A DNA stretch of 24,703 nucleotides from SKKY01 sp964622305. Lineage in GTDB: Bacteria > Bacillota > Peptococcia > Peptococcales > SKKY01. Location: positions 1-24,703 of the forward strand of contig CAZUPR010000019.1 of the NCBI GenBank assembly GCA_964622305.1. The letters run 5' to 3'. The translations under genes were made by a program, and so were the position numbers. Below are positions 1-7,013 of the stretch, in pieces (within the stretch, counting starts at the first letter, position 1; each line of letters opens with the position of its first letter). The notes under the pieces were generated by a model that did no database searches, was not told where the DNA came from, and saw only the letters and a list, made by a program, of their open reading frames with translations.

Positions 1-1514
1 AACTTGAATATGGCCATAAAGAATTGCCCATATCTTCATCATTTCTTGTTATAAATGACGGTGAAAATTATGAGCTGACTACTAATACAGCCAATCCTAA
101 TTTGGTTACAGATATTGAAAATGTTGCTGCTCCTGCTGATGATCAACCTCCTGTCAGAATAGGTATTAATTATGAAACTGGATCAACAGTTCCTAAGGAA
201 GTTTTTACTGCAATCTCAGGAGAAAATAAAGAGATAGTCTTTGAAGGTGGCGGTCTGCAGTGGGTCTTTAATGGTAAAGATATCCAGAATGAAAATCTTA
301 AGGGAATAGATTTAAATGTAAATATTAATAATCTAAATAATTTCTATGAGGGCAATGCAAATGAAATCAAAGACCAGGTAAAGAATAAGCCAACTTATGT
401 TTTATCTTTCCCGGAAAATGGTGTTTTACCTGGAAAAGCTAAAATAAGGTTAAAGGTAGACTATGAGTTTACCAAGCATCTTGGTAGTCAAGATTTAACT
501 GTTTACTTTTTTGATAATGTAAAAAAAGAGCTTATTTTGGTGAAGGCAAATGTGAATGTATCTGCCGATGGTTTTATAGAATTTGAAATTGATCATAATA
601 GTGATTTTTTAATAGTAAATGAAAAAGCAGGGAATGGGTCTGAGGGTTCTGGTGGAAGTTCATCTGGTGGCGGAGGCGGTGGCGGTGGAGCAATCATTAA
701 ACCACCTACAAACACTAGCCTGGAAACTATAAAAGGGTTAAGCCAAAAAGACAAGGAAACAATAGTTAAAAATCTTAATGAAAAAATGCCATATACAAGC
801 AAAGATGGCTTTTTAAATGAAGAACTTCTAATGAAGTTGACAAATAATAAGTTTACAAAAAAAGAACTGGAAGAAATATTAAAAGATGAAAGTTTACTGA
901 AAGAACTCGGTCTTGAAAAACTTTTAGCAAGTGTAAAAACTGGATTAAATCCAATAAAAAATCCTTCATTTAATGATATTGATAGTCAACATTGGGCCTA
1001 TGAGCTGGTTGTAAAAGGTGCGGAAAAAGGTTTTATAGCAGGCATGCCTGATGGGGGCTTTAAGCCGGAAGATGCTCTGCAGGTTGCTGATACTTTTACC
1101 TTCCTTGACAGGGTACTGCTACAAAGAAATATAAATGAAATGAAATTATCCAGAAGTACAGTTGAAAAATATATTACCGATAAAGAGCATTGGGCCTTTA
1201 ATAATATGGCCTCTATTGCTTCAAAGTTGTCTGAGAACACCTTAAAAACTGTCGCAAATTTAGGAGAAAAACCAATTACAAGAGAAATTCTGGCTCAGAC
1301 TTTATTTGAAATAACTGATGGCAAAATAAAAGAAAGCAAAGAGAGGATAGACTTCTCGGATACAGGGAACTCCCCCTACAAAGAAGCTCTTGAATATTGT
1401 GTGAGGACTGGCTTGTTGGTTGGGACTGGAGAGACAACAATGTCTCCTGAGAAAGTGCTCACAAGAGCAGAACTTATTGTAATTCTTAACAGACTGGACG
1501 ATTTGTTAAAATAA
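1..1514 (+). CDS. S-layer homology (SLH) domain protein, 5'-truncated by the window edge
   Basis: The reading frame is open to the first complete codon of the window, so the TTG at 24 is not a trustworthy start and the protein begins upstream. Numbering from 24, residues 1-205 are a beta-rich Asn/Asp-rich region of a kind common in clostridial surface proteins. Residues 207-222 are a Gly/Ser linker ending in eight consecutive Gly codons (666-689). After a charged helical stretch come three SLH repeats at about 314-365 (with DSQHWAY), 384-430 (with DKEHWAF) and 442-496 (with DFSDTGNSPY), ending the protein. SLH repeats are known to bind secondary cell-wall polymers, so this is most likely an exported, wall-anchored protein. 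The signal peptide would lie outside the window. The ligand or enzymatic role of the N-terminal part cannot be told. The second SLH repeat looks degenerate. Confidence 0.85.
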   Translation, partial: LEYGHKELPISSSFLVINDGENYELTTNTANPNLVTDIENVAAPADDQPPVRIGINYETGSTVPKEVFTAISGENKEIVFEGGGLQWVFNGKDIQNENLKGIDLNVNINNLNNFYEGNANEIKDQVKNKPTYVLSFPENGVLPGKAKIRLKVDYEFTKHLGSQDLTVYFFDNVKKELILVKANVNVSADGFIEFEIDHNSDFLIVNEKAGNGSEGSGGSSSGGGGGGGGAIIKPPTNTSLETIKGLSQKDKETIVKNLNEKMPYTSKDGFLNEELLMKLTNNKFTKKELEEILKDESLLKELGLEKLLASVKTGLNPIKNPSFNDIDSQHWAYELVVKGAEKGFIAGMPDGGFKPEDALQVADTFTFLDRVLLQRNINEMKLSRSTVEKYITDKEHWAFNNMASIASKLSENTLKTVANLGEKPITREILAQTLFEITDGKIKESKERIDFSDTGNSPYKEALEYCVRTGLLVGTGETTMSPEKVLTRAELIVILNRLDDLLK

Positions 1515-1539
1515 ATTAAAGATATTATCCTTACAGACT

Positions 1540-1568
1540 AAGGCAGTACTTTTGTACTGTCTTTTTCT
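1540..1568 (+). terminator. Intrinsic terminator of the SLH protein gene
   Basis: An 8-bp stem, GGCAGTAC (1542-1549) against GTACTGTC (1554-1561) with one G-U pair and a TTTT loop, is extended by two A-T pairs and followed directly by a T-rich tract (TTTTTCTTTTT). It lies 27 bases after the stop codon and separates the surface-protein gene from the regulator/ABC cassette. Confidence 0.88.
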
Positions 1569-1593
1569 TTTTGCCTTTTTCTTTCTTTTTTTC

Positions 1594-1622
1594 TTGACTA
1601 TATCCGTACCACTTTATATAAT
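1594..1622 (+). promoter_or_regulatory. Sigma-A-type promoter of the GntR/ABC cassette
   Basis: A -35 box TTGACT (1594-1599) and a perfect -10 box TATAAT (1617-1622) are separated by exactly 17 bp. Transcription should start near 1629, giving a leader of about 70 nt before the regulator. The -10 box lies inside the upstream operator (1606-1624), consistent with autorepression. Confidence 0.85.
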
Positions 1623-1624
1623 AC
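1606..1624 (+). promoter_or_regulatory. Operator 1, probable YtrA/GntR site overlapping the -10 box
   Basis: This is a 19-bp element of form GTA-N13-TAC. It shares its left end GTAC and its right end ATAATAC, followed by AGAT, with a second element whose centre is 29 bp downstream. GntR proteins of the YtrA subfamily are known to autoregulate through palindromes of this kind. Internal symmetry is poorer than in operator 2. Assignment is by inference from position and from repetition of the site. Confidence 0.65.
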
Positions 1625-1634
1625 AGATAAGAGC

Positions 1635-1653
1635 GTACTATGTAACATAATAC
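1635..1653 (+). promoter_or_regulatory. Operator 2, near-perfect 19-bp palindrome downstream of the promoter
   Basis: GTACTATGTAACATAATAC is a palindrome except for the centre base and one mismatched pair. It lies just after the expected transcription start and repeats the ends of operator 1. Together the pair forms an 11-nt direct repeat ATAATACAGAT at 1618-1628 and 1647-1657. It is most likely a binding site for the GntR protein encoded 48 bp downstream. Confidence 0.72.
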
Positions 1654-1700
1654 AGATTTTTTGTTAATGTTTCCATAATATAAAGGAAAGGGGGAGGCTA

Positions 1701-2069
1701 ATGATTAATATTGATCCGGCTAGTTCTAAGTCCATCTATCAGCAAATTTACGAAGAGTTTGTTAAGCTAATCAGTAAAGAGGTTTTAAAACCTAATGAAC
1801 AGTTACCATCAGTCAGGGACTTGGCTGCTATGATTCGCATCAACCCCAATACCATTCAGAAGGCTTACAAATTATTGGAGGCCAGGGAGTTTATTTATTC
1901 TCTTCCTGGAAAAGGTAATTTTGTGGCCGATGTTGAGAGGGTAATCAATGCTGAGATAGACTTTGAGTTTGAAAAATTTAAAAGAACAACCAAAAGGTTA
2001 TTCAAATTAGGTATGAATAAAGAAATACTTATAAATGCAGTGGAAGAAGCTGCGGAAGGGGTGAGTTAA
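1701..2069 (+). CDS. GntR-family transcriptional regulator, YtrA subfamily
   Basis: This 122-residue regulator has a winged-helix domain at about residues 10-77, with the family-typical run QLPSVRDLAAMIRINPNTIQ, then KAYKLLE and the wing LPGKGNFV. Only about 40 residues follow. The short C-terminal tail without a large ligand domain is the hallmark of the YtrA subfamily, which usually controls adjacent ABC transporters. GGGGGAGG (1690-1697) is the ribosome binding site for the ATG. The stop codon overlaps the ABC ATPase start (TAATG), so the two are translationally coupled. Two operator-like palindromes lie in its own promoter region, which suggests autorepression of the whole cassette. The inducing signal cannot be read from the sequence. 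In other Bacillota such cassettes often respond to cell-envelope-active compounds. Confidence 0.9.
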   Translation: MINIDPASSKSIYQQIYEEFVKLISKEVLKPNEQLPSVRDLAAMIRINPNTIQKAYKLLEAREFIYSLPGKGNFVADVERVINAEIDFEFEKFKRTTKRLFKLGMNKEILINAVEEAAEGVS

Positions 2070-2974
2070 TGCTTGAAATAAAGGAAATAAGCAAAAAATT
2101 TGGCGATTTTCAGGTCTTGGATAAGGTCAGTCTTTCTGCTGATAAGGGACAGATTCTTGGTCTGGTTGGCTCCAATGGCTCAGGGAAAACTACACTTTTA
2201 AAACATATAATGAAGGTTTATCAGGAAGATTCAGGCCAAATTATCTACCAGGGAAATTCTCTAAAGGCTGACTCAAAGGACTTTGCAGATTTTTATTATG
2301 TTCAGGATGATCTTTTCTTCCCCCAGGGAAGCAGCTTGAAATCACTTTTTGAAGAGGAAAAACTCTTCTACAAAAATATTTCAGAGGAAAAGTTCTTAAA
2401 ACTGGTTGAATATTTTAAGGCAGATCTAAACCAAAAGCTAAGCTCTATGTCTAAGGGGCAAAAAAAACAGGCCGCCTTTATTTTAGCCATGGTTGTCTCT
2501 CCCAAAGTCCTTCTTCTGGACGAGATTGTTGACGGACTAGATGCTGTTATCAGACGAAAATTCTGGAATGTTCTTATAAAAGAAGTGGAAGAAAATGAAA
2601 TTACCGTTATTATTTCCAGCCACGATTTAAAAGAATTAGATAATATTTGTGACAAAATTGCCATCATGCACCAAGGCAAGGTAATAAAAGAGGAAAAAAT
2701 GGACATTCTCAAGGAAGAACTAAAGCGTATTCAATTTGCTGTTCAGGGAGAATTTTACGAGGATGTTGCCGATGAATCCTTCACTATTCTTAGAAAAATT
2801 AAGGTTGGCAGCGTTTACTTTATAACTCTTCAAGGTGATGCAGATACCTTTGAAGAAATCCTTAGAAAAGAATATAATGTTTTACTCTTTAACCATCTTT
2901 CAGTTAGTCTTGAAGAGATCTTTATAACGGAGTTAGGAGGTAGTGGCTATGGAAACGAAGAATATTCAGAATAA
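2069..2974 (+). CDS. ABC transporter ATP-binding protein
   Basis: This 301-residue cytoplasmic ATPase belongs to the regulator-linked ABC-2 exporter type. Walker A GSNGSGKTT is at 34-42, the Q-loop lies near 'YYVQDD', Walker B VLLLDE is near 147-152 followed by a D-loop (GLD), and the H-loop SSHD is near 184. The signature motif is SMSKGQ (about 126-131) rather than LSGGQ, a variation seen in this ATPase group. The last 80 residues form a C-terminal extension also usual in exporter ATPases of this group. The start is the ATG that overlaps the stop of the GntR gene. Its end overlaps the permease start by 26 bp. It should energise the permease that follows. The substrate is unknown. Confidence 0.9.
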   Translation: MLEIKEISKKFGDFQVLDKVSLSADKGQILGLVGSNGSGKTTLLKHIMKVYQEDSGQIIYQGNSLKADSKDFADFYYVQDDLFFPQGSSLKSLFEEEKLFYKNISEEKFLKLVEYFKADLNQKLSSMSKGQKKQAAFILAMVVSPKVLLLDEIVDGLDAVIRRKFWNVLIKEVEENEITVIISSHDLKELDNICDKIAIMHQGKVIKEEKMDILKEELKRIQFAVQGEFYEDVADESFTILRKIKVGSVYFITLQGDADTFEEILRKEYNVLLFNHLSVSLEEIFITELGGSGYGNEEYSE

Positions 2975-4787
2975 TATAACCTTAAGCTTGCTCCTTTCAA
3001 GTCTCAAAGAAAAACGCAACTGGTTTTTAGTTTCTGTTATTATAATGCTGATTACCTTGGTTCTCATGCCCATGATTTTAGGTTTCAGGGTCAATGAAGG
3101 TATAATAGTTGCTGGTATTTTGGAGATTGGCTTCCTGCTCTTTATAAGTGGACTAATTGATTTTTCCTACCTGCACGACAGCCGCAAGCTGACCTGGTAT
3201 GCTTCCAAACCAGTTGGCAGGATGCAAAGGATAAACACACTAATTCTTTCTAACCTGGTTTTCGTAGCAGTTCTTTTAACTCTTTTGCTGGCCATAGGAT
3301 TTTTATCAGTAACTGGAATTAAGTTTGAATATTTGCGGGATATTTATCTAGTCGGCATGCCCTGGCTTTTAATTGAGATTTTTGTTATTGCGCTTTCATC
3401 TCTTTTAACTGGCAATACCATCGCAGCAGCTGTTGCCTCAGTGGTTAACTTTACTATGCCACTTTCGCTTCTGGCTATTATTAACTATGGTTTTGATGTT
3501 GTTGGCCATTTTGCAGCAGGTTTTAACCCCAGAATACTTTTTAATAATTTCGTAGAAAATTTTTATAGGATAGATGCTATTTATTTTGTTAAATATGTTA
3601 ACGACAATTTTTCGCCCATATATTTTCTGGTCCTGGCAGTCTGGCTCGTAATTTTTTACTCTTTGTCACTTTTGATGACCAAGAAGAGAAAGAATGAAAA
3701 AACAGGAGAATTTGTTGTAGCAGATGGCTATAAATATCTGATCACCCTGCTTTTGGCTTCCCTGGTACCAATTGGTTTTTCAGCTATTTTTTATGATAAT
3801 AGCATTGCGGAGAAATTACTCTCCTTTGTAATTCTCTTTGGCCTGGCTTTTTATCTAATCAATGCGGTTCTGGAAAAGTCTTTCAAACTGGAAAAATATG
3901 CCATCAAACTATTTGTAGTCTTTTTGGCCTCCTTTTTTATCTTTATTGGGGCTACTAATATAACAGCTGGTAAGTTTGTAAATATAGTTCCAAATGTTGA
4001 TGAAGTCCAGGCTGTCTATTTTGACAGATCTAACTATGTTTATTCCAGTGATTATATGAAGACCTGGAATATTTATGATGTTACTTTGGAGGAAATTGAA
4101 AAATCAACGGATATAACGCTTTATAAGGATCCAGAGAGCATAAAAAGTATTATTAATTTTCATCAGGAGGCTATAAAGAATCAGGATTATTACTATAACA
4201 GCAATTTCAATATTGTTTATTTTTATAAGGATGGGCAAAAGCTTTCCCGTTACTATAACTTCCTGGCTAAAGATGGCGATTATTCTCAGAAAGACAAGTA
4301 TATAAGAGAGATAATAAACTCCCAGGAGTTTAAAGATATAAAAATACCTCTTATCTTTAATGATGCCTATTTTAAAGAACAGAGAGTAAAGAATATTTCT
4401 GCCTATTATGAAAAGATAGGTTGGGATACTAAATATATAAATGACAGCCTTGACCTTTATCTGGATGAAAATGACCTCGATCTTTTAAGGGAATATCTGA
4501 AGAAGGATTTTAACCAGGTTATGATAAAGGCCAAGGAACCACTAAACTATGCCCTTGTTGATCAGTATGGTTACTATCCTTATAGTTACATGGAGAAAGA
4601 AGGGGAGACCGTAGAAAGTTTCTATCTGCAATTTGAATATCAAAGTAAAGAAGATAGAGATGACAGAAAAAGCAAACACTTCTCTTTTAGGATAACCACA
4701 GATTTTACCTATACTTTTGATTACCTAAATAAGGTAAGAAATGGTAGAATGAATGGAGAAGTAAATAATACTGAACAGATTTTGTAG
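2949..4787 (+). CDS. ABC-2-type permease with large C-terminal extracytoplasmic domain
   Basis: This 612-residue membrane protein is the partner of the preceding ATPase. I count about nine hydrophobic spans in residues 25-340, including LITLVLMPMILG, a pair around 130-180 and VFLASFFIFIGA at the end. About 270 polar residues, rich in Tyr, Asp and Lys, follow to the C-terminus. With nine spans and an inside N-terminus, that tail would face outside. Regulator-linked ABC permeases with a soluble tail of this type are known in Bacillota (DUF6449 is a possible match, unverified). The ATG at 2949 was chosen because AGGAGG (2935-2940) lies 8 bases upstream. An in-frame GTG at 2943 sits only 2 bases from that site. 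The substrate is unknown; export of a peptide or antibiotic, or envelope-stress defence, is the usual guess for such cassettes. Confidence 0.85.
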   Translation: METKNIQNNITLSLLLSSLKEKRNWFLVSVIIMLITLVLMPMILGFRVNEGIIVAGILEIGFLLFISGLIDFSYLHDSRKLTWYASKPVGRMQRINTLILSNLVFVAVLLTLLLAIGFLSVTGIKFEYLRDIYLVGMPWLLIEIFVIALSSLLTGNTIAAAVASVVNFTMPLSLLAIINYGFDVVGHFAAGFNPRILFNNFVENFYRIDAIYFVKYVNDNFSPIYFLVLAVWLVIFYSLSLLMTKKRKNEKTGEFVVADGYKYLITLLLASLVPIGFSAIFYDNSIAEKLLSFVILFGLAFYLINAVLEKSFKLEKYAIKLFVVFLASFFIFIGATNITAGKFVNIVPNVDEVQAVYFDRSNYVYSSDYMKTWNIYDVTLEEIEKSTDITLYKDPESIKSIINFHQEAIKNQDYYYNSNFNIVYFYKDGQKLSRYYNFLAKDGDYSQKDKYIREIINSQEFKDIKIPLIFNDAYFKEQRVKNISAYYEKIGWDTKYINDSLDLYLDENDLDLLREYLKKDFNQVMIKAKEPLNYALVDQYGYYPYSYMEKEGETVESFYLQFEYQSKEDRDDRKSKHFSFRITTDFTYTFDYLNKVRNGRMNGEVNNTEQIL

Positions 4788-4805
4788 ATAAGTGGTGATA
4801 GATTT

Positions 4806-5126
4806 TTGCTAAAAGACCTGGAAAAAGAAAAAAAGACTCTGAGAGTAATGATTGAAATTTACTGCCGGGGGCAGAAACATAAAAAAGATCAGCCGGGTAA
4901 TTTGCTTTGCCCGGCTTGTGAAAGGCTTTACCAATATGGGGCAGTCCGTACGGATAAATGCCCCTTTGGCCATAAGAAGGATTTTTGTTCTCATTGTTCG
5001 ATTAAATGTTATGGTAAAGAAGAAAAGGATGAAATTAAGAAGGTTATGCGTTATTCAGGACCCAGGATGATTTTTAGACATCCTATTATGGCCCTGAGAC
5101 ATGCTTTGAAAATGCGTAAAAAATAA
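4806..5126 (+). CDS. Nitrous oxide-stimulated promoter family protein (Cys-rich, probable metal binder)
   Basis: This 106-residue protein has seven Cys and several His residues. The ordered pattern MIEIYC, LCPACERL, KCPFGH, FCSHCSIKCYG and then VMRYSGPRM with HPIMALRHALK matches the small family named after a nitrous oxide-stimulated promoter (PF11756 as I recall it). The family's biochemical role is not established; the Cys spacing suggests a bound metal such as zinc. The start is TTG, supported by GGTGAT six bases upstream. It begins 19 bases after the permease stop and ends 14 bases before the DUF503 gene, so it is probably co-transcribed with both. The family name reflects one promoter study and does not prove that this organism respires N2O. 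Confidence 0.8.
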   Translation: MLKDLEKEKKTLRVMIEIYCRGQKHKKDQPGNLLCPACERLYQYGAVRTDKCPFGHKKDFCSHCSIKCYGKEEKDEIKKVMRYSGPRMIFRHPIMALRHALKMRKK

Positions 5127-5140
5127 GGGGTGTATTTAAG

Positions 5141-5437
5141 GTGTTTGTCCTTATGATAAAAACCACTTTCTTAATAACTGCCAGCCAGTCTCTTAAGGAA
5201 AAAAGGATGGTTGTCCGCAGTATAAAAGAGAGGCTGAAATTTAACTATAAGGTGACCATTGCAGAAACAGGCGAAGACTATAAGTGGCAAAAGGCGGAGC
5301 TTGGCCTTGCCTTGGTAAGTTCAGAATTTTCCTGGCTGGAGGATATTGAAAACCAGATCAGGAATTATCTGGAAGATAACTTTCCAGTAGAGGTTTTGTC
5401 CTGGGATTTTGACATAGTAAAGTTTGAAGATGAGTGA
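5141..5437 (+). CDS. DUF503 (YlxP-like) protein
   Basis: This 98-residue protein shows the DUF503 core: SQSLKEKRMVVRSIKERL near the N-terminus, VTIAETGED and then WQKAELGLALVS, with a C-terminal strand VEVLSWDFDI. B. subtilis YlxP, in the nusA-infB-rbfA region, belongs to this family and has been linked to ribosome assembly. Here the gene is not in that context. The GTG start has AAGGGG ten bases upstream; an in-frame ATG follows four codons later (5153). Its last 73 bases overlap, on the opposite strand, the 3' end of a YolD-like gene. No clear terminator was seen after it. Confidence 0.85.
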   Translation: MFVLMIKTTFLITASQSLKEKRMVVRSIKERLKFNYKVTIAETGEDYKWQKAELGLALVSSEFSWLEDIENQIRNYLEDNFPVEVLSWDFDIVKFEDE

Positions 5438-5592
5438 AGAGACTCACTGTGCTCAGAAAGCAACATGCCCTGCCATTTAAGCATGCAACGGTCGGCATAG
5501 AGCATATTGTCCCTGTCGTAATCTCTGATTTCTCTGATTTCATCACCAGTATATTTTTTTTCTTCTCTAATCTTTTCTTCTTTAGGATTCAC
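5365..5592 (-). CDS. Short YolD-like protein, partner of the Y-family polymerase
   Basis: This 75-residue reading frame starts with GTG at 5592 and has AGGAGG eight bases upstream within the end of the polymerase gene. It overlaps the polymerase stop by 11 bases, so it is translationally coupled. Residues 28-48 contain RDNMLYADRCMLKW followed by MLLSEHSESL, which resembles the RGMxKW...LxEH core of YolD-like proteins (PF08863). Those are usually encoded next to UmuC-type polymerases in Bacillota. YolD proteins are normally about 100-115 residues. Here the frame stops soon after the core helix, and the distal part runs antisense to the DUF503 gene. It is therefore either a minimal or a C-terminally truncated YolD. 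The function of YolD is thought to be UmuD-like by association only. Confidence 0.65.
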   Translation of the reverse strand: MNPKEEKIREEKKYTGDEIREIRDYDRDNMLYADRCMLKWQGMLLSEHSESLHSSSNFTMSKSQDKTSTGKLSSR

Positions 5593-6886
5593 CCTTATGA
5601 CCTCCTACATGGCCGGCTCTTTCTAAGAAGGTGCTGCCTTCTTCCAGACTATGACCTTTAAAAATACTGGTTTTACCATATTTTTCTTTTACAGAATCGA
5701 CTACCTGGTCGATTCTTTTTTCTTTTTCATTGCTTTTCTCTTCATCAAAAAGTTTAATTTGCTGGTGGCCAGCCTTGCAGAGGCCTGTGCAGGCCAGATA
5801 GATATGACGGACTGGTTCTTTTTGCCAGTATGTAGAAAAAAGATAATGGAAGTAGTGAACCAAATCTTTGGTTCTGTCTGTTGCTTCTGGCAGCCTGTAA
5901 TCTTTACGCAATTCTTTGTCAGAAAAATCCTTACTGAAAGCTATATGGAGGGTGACCCCCTGGCACATGTAAGAATGTTTTCGCAGGCGGTTGGCAACTT
6001 CTTCAGCCATTTCAGCAATGATAATAAGTATATCTTCCTTATCATCATAATCCCTCATCAACATTTGTCCCTTGCCAAAGCTTTTGTTTTTTGGGGGAAT
6101 TCTCTCTGACAGGCGGCTATAATCAACTCCCCAGGCATGATAAAAAAGTTGCAGGCCTATAATTCCCATGTTCCTTTTTAAGATTTCTGGTTTTGTGTGG
6201 GCCAGGCCATAGAGGGAAGTAATGCCCAAATTTTTAAGCCTTTTTTCATAACCCTTGGAAATTCCCCACATATCAGTGATTTTTGGTATTTTCCAAATAG
6301 TATCAGCAACATTTTCATAGGTCCAGCAGGCTGTCTGGCAGATATTTTTTTTAGCCTCATTATCAAGGGCCAGCTTAGCTAAAAGAGGGTTATCGCCAAT
6401 ACCTACTGCAGTCCTAAGACCAGTTTCCCGGTAAACATCTTCCTGAATTTTATGGGCTATCTCTTTTGGGCTGCCAAAAAGATTACGGCTGGCAGAGATA
6501 TCTAAGAAAGCCTCATCAATGCTGTAAATCCATAAATCTTCTTCGCTTACATAACGGCGAAAAATATTACAGATTTCCTTGTTTTTTTGCAAATAAAGTT
6601 TCATGGATGGTTCAGTAATGATTATATTTTTATCCCTGGGAATTTGAAACTTTCTGGAACCAGTTTTTATCCCATATTTTTCTTTAACCTTAGGTGAGGA
6701 GGCTAAAACAACAGCTCCGGGTCTGTCAAAGTCAGAAATTACAATCAGATAAGCTTCCATGGGATCAAGCCCACGCCTGACTGCTTCAACTGATGCAAAA
6801 AAAGATTTTACATCAATACAGAGAAGGTCCCTGCGGGGCAATCTTTCATAATCTATTTTAAATTCCAGACCATTTTTCTTATTCAT
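5582..6886 (-). CDS. Y-family DNA polymerase, UmuC/YqjW/UvrX type
   Basis: This is a 434-residue translesion polymerase. Residues 21-35 read LLCIDVKSFFASVEA, with metal-binding Asp25. SIDEAFLDIS at 122-131 supplies Asp124 and Glu125. Thumb helix-hairpin-helix sequence (NLGITSLYGLAHTKPEILK) and a little-finger domain follow. Q376-IKLF380 fits the sliding-clamp binding pentapeptide. The MKSF-like motif (VKSF here) and the length fit the UmuC-like branch of Bacillota rather than DinB. The ATG at 6886 was chosen because GGAGG stands nine bases upstream; the frame is open to an ATG at 6952, but that lies upstream of the promoter found here. A LexA box sits in the promoter, so SOS induction is expected. 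The downstream YolD-like gene overlaps the stop codon. Confidence 0.92.
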   Translation of the reverse strand: MNKKNGLEFKIDYERLPRRDLLCIDVKSFFASVEAVRRGLDPMEAYLIVISDFDRPGAVVLASSPKVKEKYGIKTGSRKFQIPRDKNIIITEPSMKLYLQKNKEICNIFRRYVSEEDLWIYSIDEAFLDISASRNLFGSPKEIAHKIQEDVYRETGLRTAVGIGDNPLLAKLALDNEAKKNICQTACWTYENVADTIWKIPKITDMWGISKGYEKRLKNLGITSLYGLAHTKPEILKRNMGIIGLQLFYHAWGVDYSRLSERIPPKNKSFGKGQMLMRDYDDKEDILIIIAEMAEEVANRLRKHSYMCQGVTLHIAFSKDFSDKELRKDYRLPEATDRTKDLVHYFHYLFSTYWQKEPVRHIYLACTGLCKAGHQQIKLFDEEKSNEKEKRIDQVVDSVKEKYGKTSIFKGHSLEEGSTFLERAGHVGGHKGES

Positions 6887-6906
6887 GGAATCAAACCTCC
6901 ACAGAT

Positions 6907-6935
6907 AGAATAGCACAGAACATTTGTTCTGTAAA
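6907..6935 (-). promoter_or_regulatory. Promoter of the Y-family polymerase gene
   Basis: Read on the minus strand, TTTACA (6935-6930) and TATTCT (6912-6907) are separated by exactly 17 bp. The expected transcript starts near 6900, leaving a very short leader before the GGAGG site and the ATG at 6886. The spacer is almost entirely filled by a LexA-type palindrome, an arrangement that lets the repressor block polymerase binding. Confidence 0.75.
6915..6932 (-). promoter_or_regulatory. LexA (SOS) box
   Basis: ACAGAACAAATGTTCTGT has perfect 7-bp inverted arms around a 4-bp centre. Its core GAAC-N4-GTTC is the Gram-positive LexA operator (consensus CGAACRNRYGTTYG); only the outermost C and G of that consensus differ. 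It overlaps the promoter of a translesion polymerase, a classical SOS gene. It also lies about 82 bp upstream of the divergent ogt start, so an effect on ogt is possible but less likely. Confidence 0.85.
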
Positions 6936-6971
6936 TAAGGGAACCAATTCATTTATTTTTAAAATGAACTG

Positions 6972-6980
6972 TGTTAAGAT
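6972..6980 (+). promoter_or_regulatory. Candidate extended -10 promoter of the ogt operon
   Basis: TGTTAAGAT forms a TGn-extended -10 element (TAAGAT at 6975-6980) 33 bases before the ogt start. No good -35 box is visible: TTTATT at 6952-6957 is weak. It is the only promoter-like element found between the divergent genes on this strand. Confidence 0.45.
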
Positions 6981-7013
6981 GAGCCTAAGAGAAGATAAGA
7001 GAGGGGGTATTTT

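Noticed and set aside
593..802. Minus-strand reading frame with a proline run
   Set aside because: It is simply the complement of the Gly codon tract in the SLH protein, with no ribosome binding site and no family resemblance.
5431..5446. Hairpin TGAGT/ACTCA at the end of the DUF503 gene as a terminator
   Set aside because: The stem is only five base pairs and neither strand has a T-run after it.
6887..6952. N-terminal extension of the Y-family polymerase to the ATG at 6952
   Set aside because: It would lie upstream of the promoter and LexA box found here; the ATG at 6886 has GGAGG at the correct distance.
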